DNA of 64,000 bases from Clavelina lepadiformis (taxonomy: Eukaryota > Chordata > Ascidiacea > Aplousobranchia > Clavelinidae), in assembly GCF_947623445.1 (NCBI RefSeq), contig NC_135244.1:15686860-15750859 (forward strand), given 5' to 3'. Of this stretch, positions 58,293 to 64,000 are shown in pieces (positions within the stretch are counted from its first letter, which is position 1; each line of letters opens with the position of its first letter). The notes under the pieces were generated by a model. The model had not been told where the DNA came from, did not search any database, and worked only from the letters and a program-made list of their open reading frames with translations. The translations under genes were made by a program, and so were the position numbers.

Positions 58293-58712
58293 CAGGGCTT
58301 CCCAAACTTTTTTGCTCGCGACCCCTTTCAAATTTCTGAAGTTTTCCGGGATCCTTCACGTTTAAATTGATTAGCAGTGCGAAATATACATTAGTCATTA
58401 GTGACATTTATTGAGATGCAAAGACTGAATTCAAGCAACCAGAACTCAAAGCCTACTTTACACATATGTAGGCTACTGGAAACAAAAAAGCACACACATT
58501 TATTCAGTGTGATTGGTGCGACTGCTTTCTGCTACAAAGCAAGTCCAGCCGTGGCTCAATATATGTTAATGCTGGTCTCAAGGCGGTTTCAATGTTGATT
58601 AGGCTGGAACGATATTTTGTTTTGATTGTATTTTGTATTTCGTGTAAAATTGGTATAGCCTACGCTGTGCGACCCCTGAATTTCGTTTGGGAACCCAGTT
58701 TGGGAAGCCCTG
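58293..58712. mobile_element. Non-autonomous hAT MITE, 420 bp, 8-bp TSD
   Basis: Tips CAGGGCTTCCCAAACT and its perfect reverse complement, flanked by CTGTAACT at 58285-58292 and 58713-58720. Subterminal GCGACCCCT words on both sides. Non-coding. Confidence 0.93.
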
Positions 58713-58720
58713 CTGTAACT

Positions 58721-59896
58721 AAAGGAAGTCGCAAATCGGAAGTCAACAAAATTTCATTGTCAGATGGATAGAAAACTACCTTTCAAATCCGTTAAGTTCT
58801 ATGCTTTTGTGTTTAAAAAAGTTTTTGGTAACTTCATGCTGTAATCACTAATAAGGGAGCAGATTTTTCTTAAAACCTACGTACAACTGTACATTCCACT
58901 ATACAAATTGATTTTTCTGTTAGTTGAAATGAAAACGTTAAAAGTGATTTGTTTAACCTTACACTTAAAACTAAAGCAAACCATTGTTAAGGTCGAATCC
59001 TGTTACTGCATCTCTGTCAAAGATTATTTTGCTTGTGTTATTTATGATATACACTTACATTGTTCGTTACCAATGGTTATATATTTGTCTTATACGCAGC
59101 TTTGGTTGGATTCATACATATAGGCGCCTGCAGCGTATACGTACAGTATACACGTGCGTATTATTTTTCAGCTGTGTATTTTATGAACTTACGCTTACTA
59201 AAGTTTTTCACTTGAAAAACTTAAATGGGCTTAAAATGTCTATGGGCTGGGATCAAGCCCACAGGAATAAGAAAGATAAAATGCTTTGGGAAATAAATAA
59301 TACACTTCGCAGGAACAAGAAAATTCATAATTCTGATACCCGCAGATGTTTGATAATTATAATAATCGAAAATCTATGAATTTAAAGCGATGGCACAAAA
59401 CATTGTAAAAAAGCGAAAGTTTCAAGCAAATATTCAGAAGCGGGATAGGTTTAAGGAGTTAATCCGAAACTATACAAAACACCTAAATGTATATCTGCGC
59501 TCGTCTCATTACATACACAATCTATGCACCACGTTGGCGCCATATTCAAAATTCCTCTGTGACGCAATAATTGGAAAAGTTCGATTGTTCGGCAAGGACC
59601 GATCCACCAATCCAAGCCGCGTTCGCTTGTTCCTTGTTAAGAGTTGTCTGGCGTTCCTTCCATCTTGCTGTTTACCTCATCCTGGAGTCGGGATCTCAAT
59701 CCTGTTAACCTCCCTTTGCCCCCAGATAGAAGAATGTTGTGGTTGGATTCCTTCAGCAGATCAGCTTTAACGCTGAGGAAGAAGAGCACATCATTGTCAT
59801 ATCATTAACGCATCTCTATAGCATGGCAGACTTTGGCTAGTCGTTGCTCTTGATAAACAATGAGCAGACGCGGCTCATGGAAGAAAAGAAAACAGA
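58721..59896. other. Non-coding stretch upstream of copy 6
   Basis: No gene supported. 59480-59830 has a more even base composition than its surroundings and an open frame (59390-59770) with no recognised domain; it may be part of an unrecognised retroelement or an old exon. Confidence 0.3.
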
Positions 59897-60353
59897 CACG
59901 TCGCAAGACGTAGCGCGAGCAACTATAAATAATAATCTACCATTGCTACATGACAAGAATGAAATACACTCACAGATTATAAGCGCTGCTGTGTCGGTCT
60001 ATATTTCCACCCCACCAAGTTCAAAAGAATTCAAATTGGAAATCTTTGATCATTTAGAAAACCTTGATCGTCGCATTAAAAAGAGTTCTTTTTGACCTCC
60101 ACGTCTATTTAAGCAAAAGTGTGTTTAATAAATGTTGGAACAGCACTGGCTGGGTAAGCCTACCTGATATACTACCTCTTATCGAGATGGAAATAATGAG
60201 AAAGAGTAAATATTTCTTCTATTCTCATCTTTCTACTTGGTCAGACAACATTCGACCGTTAAGAAGGACGAGATCAGAAGGGAAAAAGTATTTGAGGCTT
60301 CAATACTTGCCTTATCCAAAGCTGCAATGAAAAAGAGAATCAAGAAAAATTGA
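59897..60353 (+). pseudogene. O-fucosyltransferase-like 3'-exon fragment, copy 6
   Basis: Matches the second half of exon 3 of copies 1-4, from EDVARAIINN through VYIATPPS-like (VYISTPPSSKEF), NKCWNSTGWVS and STWSDNIRPLR to the stop at 60351-60353, and on into their 3' flank. The front of exon 3, exons 1 and 2 and the HWRYD motif are absent. A frameshift near 60085 and a deletion near 60287 break what is left. Closest in wording to copies 3 and 4 (SHLSTWSDN). The sequence 5' of 59897 is unrelated, so this is a fragment moved or left by rearrangement. Confidence 0.85.
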
Positions 60354-60687
60354 CTTTTACAACTTAAAAAATAATCGAAAAGTTCTTGTTGCTTTTGGAC
60401 GTTGCATTACGGAGTCAAAAACTTCAATATATTGGCTAGCACTAGAAATAAAGGTGTCACTTGAAATTTTTTATTTTTACTAAAGGCGATGAAATTTTAT
60501 CGGCACCATTTTCTTTATAGAATCAAGTCGGTCATGCTTGTAAATGGAGAGGGACGGTACTAAAACTAAATTTTAGATTAGAACGCTTCATTTATTTAAA
60601 AAACATGACTGAAGCAAGAAAAAACTTAAGAGAGGACCCGGCGTTGGAAAATTGTTGCATAGGCTAAATTAATTGTGCTTCATGATT
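60354..60687. other. 3' flank of copy 6 and spacer
   Basis: Up to about 60412 it matches the downstream flank of the other copies; the rest shows nothing recognisable. Confidence 0.45.
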
Positions 60688-61405
60688 TGCTACGGTACGG
60701 GTAATTATGAGGATATATTTTATTTTGAGGCGCTTTTAAAGAGTTTTCTCAGGCATAATTAAGCCTTCCCCTTAAAAAGTTAAAATCTTAAAACAAATTT
60801 AGAGGCTCTGTCATTTACACTCTTAAGTAAATTATATGCTTATATGCTAACTACATAGTTTTACATTATAACGTAATTTGACAGTGTTTACCGGTATTTC
60901 ATTATTTTTGGTTCGACGCTATTGTTTTATGTTGTTGTCAAATCTTAACCTTATACTGTTGCAACAGCTGGTTAGTCTCGTAATAAAATATTTTGATTAA
61001 GTTTATAAAGCTGAACTTGGCCAATATGGGTTTAAATTAAACTGAAATTTAACCCAACTAAAAGTGCCCCCGCCAAAGCTGGGCCCCAGGGCACTCCACC
61101 TTGTAAACCCAGGGCTGTTTGAGGCAAGTTGACTGTGGAATCTCTGCTGCGTAAATATTAAATGTAGTGTCGGTGATGATCTTGTGGCTGTGCTGGAGCA
61201 TCATTGGCCAAAAAGAGTTCTTGACACGTCAACAAACACTATACTGTACTTGCTTTAGATTTATAAGTGAATCAAACATTGAAATACGTTTTGTTTGCTG
61301 TAAAAGACTTCCTCAATTTTTTATTTCAGTAGGGCCACCTGATGTCAGGTGCTCCTGCCTTGCCGAAATCCAGTTTGTTCTTCAGAGTAGATGTTTTAAA
61401 TATAT
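60688..61405 (-). repeat. Dispersed repeat, inverted copy of 38505-39225
   Basis: Reverse-complement counterpart of 38505-39225, with the same anchors. Together the two arms face each other across about 21.5 kb that contains copies 4, 5 and 6. Confidence 0.75.
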
Positions 61406-62094
61406 GGTTCGATACGATTCAGAATGAACTTATCCAAGATGTTGCATGCAATGCAAAGTGGATTATTATATAATTGGCTCTAACTTGGTAATAACTTTAT
61501 AAGCTTATTTAGCTTTAGCATGGCAAAGACTTTGGCTTGTCACCAAATATTCGAATTATTATAATTATTTACAGTGAAGTCTGACGTGAGATCTACGTCA
61601 GCAGTTTTTTGTGTACACTGAAAATAAACTGAATCTCTGCCACTGTTTCTGAAGTTATTTCTCCGTTTGTTTGTCGGTTGAAATAAGTGCGTGATATGAA
61701 ACAACGGTTCTGATTCACTCCTTGTACATTGTATTAATAAACCGCCAGTGGGTGCTATATTGTACTGATCAACAAGGATCGGCGATTTATCTAAGTGTGC
61801 CAACGAAAATGGCTGCACATGCGGTAGGTTGGTTCTTTTATATGGATGCTTAATGTTTTTTCGACAAAACTTTGTTTGGCCTACAGTAAGTTGTGCTCAC
61901 CGCGGTTTGTTTATTACTGGAACTTTGTTAGGATTAATTGTTTGTTTGCATCGTTTTAATAAACCTTTGACCTGGTAGCTGAATAGTAATAAGTCATAAA
62001 AACAGTTGTTTACTCGACAACGCAATATTTATTACCACCAGGCCAAAGAGTATTAATGCGTGAGAATAAGCACGCCGCGATTGTCGCGTATATG
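61406..62094. other. Spacer with a candidate first exon
   Basis: At 61809-61823 ATGGCTGCACATGCG is followed by GTAGGT, a fair donor, and preceded by AACGAAA. It could be the start of an unseen gene on the + strand, but no further exon is recognisable. Otherwise no features. Confidence 0.25.
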
Positions 62095-62670
62095 CTGTGG
62101 ATCACTGGCATATAATGCATAGTTATGAGTTGTTACAGAATATGGAGAAAATGGGAAGGGTCAATATTGTCTCCTGCTGATGTTTGACGAAAATGATCTT
62201 GTTGTTCGTGTATAAACGTTTCAGTGATCAATGGAGTGTATTTCGACAAAGAGGAAGATATTCAAGAAATGAAGAAGAAAGGAAATGTAAATTTTAAGTC
62301 TGTTTTATAGTTGTACCATAGCAGACAAGAGGGCAATTATTTTTAAACCATTTAAAAGTTTAGAAATTTACAAAAACAGCAAGTTTGACGCATGTTAAAT
62401 AGTTAGGCAATGATTTTGCCACATACTTTAGAAAGAAATCAAAATTGAAAAACGGCGTTGTAAAATGTGATGATGCAGTCAATTCATTTGCTTTGACCTC
62501 AGTTTATACCCAAACTTCATATTAGAATTAGCTCGGAAAGTAATGACAAGAACATTAGCCATTCTAGTAATTTCGCCTCCAATTCATAGGACTTGCTGAA
62601 TACTGTATATTTAGACACATTTCCACCGATAATTACTCGGTGTATACTGTTTGCTCTATCACTTTTTTCG
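62095..62670 (+). repeat. Dispersed repeat shared with 51535-52060
   Basis: Matches 51660-52060 and then, from 62645, the segment at 51535. The order of the two parts is reversed relative to the 51 kb copy, so they are separate pieces of a larger repeat. Confidence 0.65.
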
Positions 62671-62678
62671 GTTTAGAG

Positions 62679-63013
62679 CAGTGATTCCCAACCGCGGCTC
62701 TTAGAGCCGTATGCGGCTCCAAGCTAGCCTTCTTGCGGCTCTCATTGACCCCTGAAAATCCCACAAAAAAATATGAAAAATCTATTTATAATAATTAGGG
62801 CGATTATTTTTTGACTCGTCAAACAAAGTCAAAAATTGGTCAAAATTTGTATGATTTGTGTTATTTTTCTTGTTAGTGTTGCTATTCGTTGTACATGCAT
62901 GCTTTCATGCTTTAAAATTTTCGTTATAATTACTTGAGTGTTTTCATGCGGCTCCATACGTACTCTGAAGTTTGAAATTCGGCCCCGACACCAAAAAAGG
63001 TTGGGAACCACTG
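62679..63013. mobile_element. Non-autonomous hAT MITE, 335 bp, 8-bp TSD and empty site
   Basis: Tips CAGTGATTCCCAACC and the reverse complement of CAGTGGTTCCCAACC, flanked by GTTTAGAG at 62671-62678 and 63014-63021. Subterminal GCGGCTC words. The paralogous locus near 51570 reads TCGGTTTAAAGAGGG without the element, which gives a natural empty site. Confidence 0.93.
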
Positions 63014-64000
63014 GTTTAGAGAGAGCATGAAATATGTGGTAAGGTATCATACTATTTATTCTCAGACTGAGAAAAGTCTTTGCACGACTTAAACTCGGCA
63101 TTCATTCCTCATCGCTCGAGCCCCAGTTATCTTGCAAGTCGTAGTGGAAGTTCCGATTTCATGATACAAGCAATTGTTTTATTTTTCTTGTAATATCCGA
63201 ATTTGTAATTGTTCATCAGGACCACTGAACAGGAGCAAAGCACCGCTAATGTCTTTGCAAATTTTTATGGCAGTTCTCTTTGTTTAAGTGGTGAAGCATT
63301 GACAGCTTGGATGACATTAAGCAAAATGTTTTGGTTTTGTTATGTTTTGCACTGTAGTCATTTATATGAACAGTACAGCATCAGCACAAACAACTTTAAG
63401 AAAATAGCTTTAACAGGTTGGGCAATTATTTTGTACAACCTAACTAAAAGATAAGTACGTATCATTGAATTACCATTTCAATTATATTTCCACTTACAAT
63501 TTGTACTTCTGTTGTAAGAAACTTTTGTCATACGTTTCCCTAAGCTTTTTTGAAGCGTAAAGTGGCAAATTATTTTGCGCTTCATACGCATTTTTGGTCA
63601 GGGCTGGTATGGGCAAACACTCACATTTTGGAACAGGTTTTCAAAAAATTTCAACCCTCCCCAACCTAATCCTAAAAATACTCATCTAGACACAAGGTTG
63701 ACATACAGTATAAAGCGCAATACGATTGCATCATTACAGGCAAAATTTAGTACGAGGCTGCCAAAAGCAAACAAACTGCAGGTAGATACATAATTTTAAT
63801 GAAGTTTACTAGCTTCGGACACGTTTATGTCCTTCGTCAGAACGAATGTTTAAATAAATGGATGAATGCAAATTGTAATGACTATTTATTACATCTTGGC
63901 CAAAGTGTAAAATACGTAATAGTCAGCACACCACGTGCTGTGGACATAATACAGCCATGAGATACAAATTGACGAACGGGGAGCGGTCAATATTTGCTTT
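63014..64000 (+). repeat. Dispersed repeats to window end
   Basis: 63045-63560 match 44780-45430 and 63440-63645 match 40535-40740. From 63978 the GGGAGCGGTCAATA word starts another copy of the 51660 repeat. Between 63800 and 63840 the word CTTCGGACACGTTTATGTCC, then TTCGTCAG, resembles the end region of some retroelements, but too little is visible to name one. Confidence 0.5.

Overview
This is eukaryotic, metazoan DNA. It is AT-rich, its genes are split by GT-AG introns, and it is packed with DNA transposons (hAT, MULE, Tc1 and an integrase-type DDE family). Nothing in it is bacterial. The style (modest introns, frequent TAGGCCTA-like words, a lineage-specific glycosyltransferase family) fits a marine invertebrate, and a tunicate such as Ciona is my best guess. 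That guess is inference and cannot be settled from the sequence alone.

The host content is essentially one gene family. It encodes type II membrane proteins of about 540 residues with a short cytosolic tail, a signal anchor, a Ser/Thr-rich stem and a luminal domain with the landmarks of GDP-fucose protein O-fucosyltransferases: a GPNNQ...LNRTLVVP motif, an HWRYDxxDW motif and a C-terminal STWS...RPLRW block. The gene has three coding exons. The window holds five three-exon copies on the + strand plus one 3'-exon fragment: copy 1 (9917-13333, intron 1 donor mutated), copy 2 (23874-27334, intact), copy 3 (29892-33288, donor mutated plus nonsense codon), copy 4 (47036-51225, intact, transposon in intron 2), copy 5 (53627-57594, intact, most diverged) and copy 6 (59897-60353, broken fragment).

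Layout. From 1 to about 27513 there are two direct tandem repeats of a unit of about 13.8-13.95 kb. Each unit is a transposon composite followed by a conserved flank of about 2.5 kb and one family gene. The composite has three parts in a row: the 5' part of a hAT transposase gene, a decayed MULE with arrays of about 15-bp repeats at its ends, and an element of about 3.7 kb with terminal inverted repeats of about 560 bp. That last element carries an apparently intact seven-exon gene for a 351-aa DDE integrase-like transposase, open in both copies. A third, shorter unit (27514 to about 33580) has flank and gene but no composite. From 33750 to 38250 there is a MITE, a full-length decayed hAT element with TIRs and target-site duplication, a second hAT MITE and a possible tiny two-exon gene. 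From 38500 to 45430 there are mostly dispersed repeats, a Tc1 fragment and a tRNA-like SINE. Copies 4 and 5 follow. From 57600 to the end there are two more hAT MITEs, copy 6 and a repeat inverted relative to the one at 38.5 kb.

The main stories are recent tandem amplification of a fucosyltransferase-like family together with its neighbouring transposons, an apparent conversion tract that makes copies 1 and 3 share a mutated splice donor and a stem deletion, and an apparently intact multi-exon DDE transposase with unusual repeat-array TIRs.
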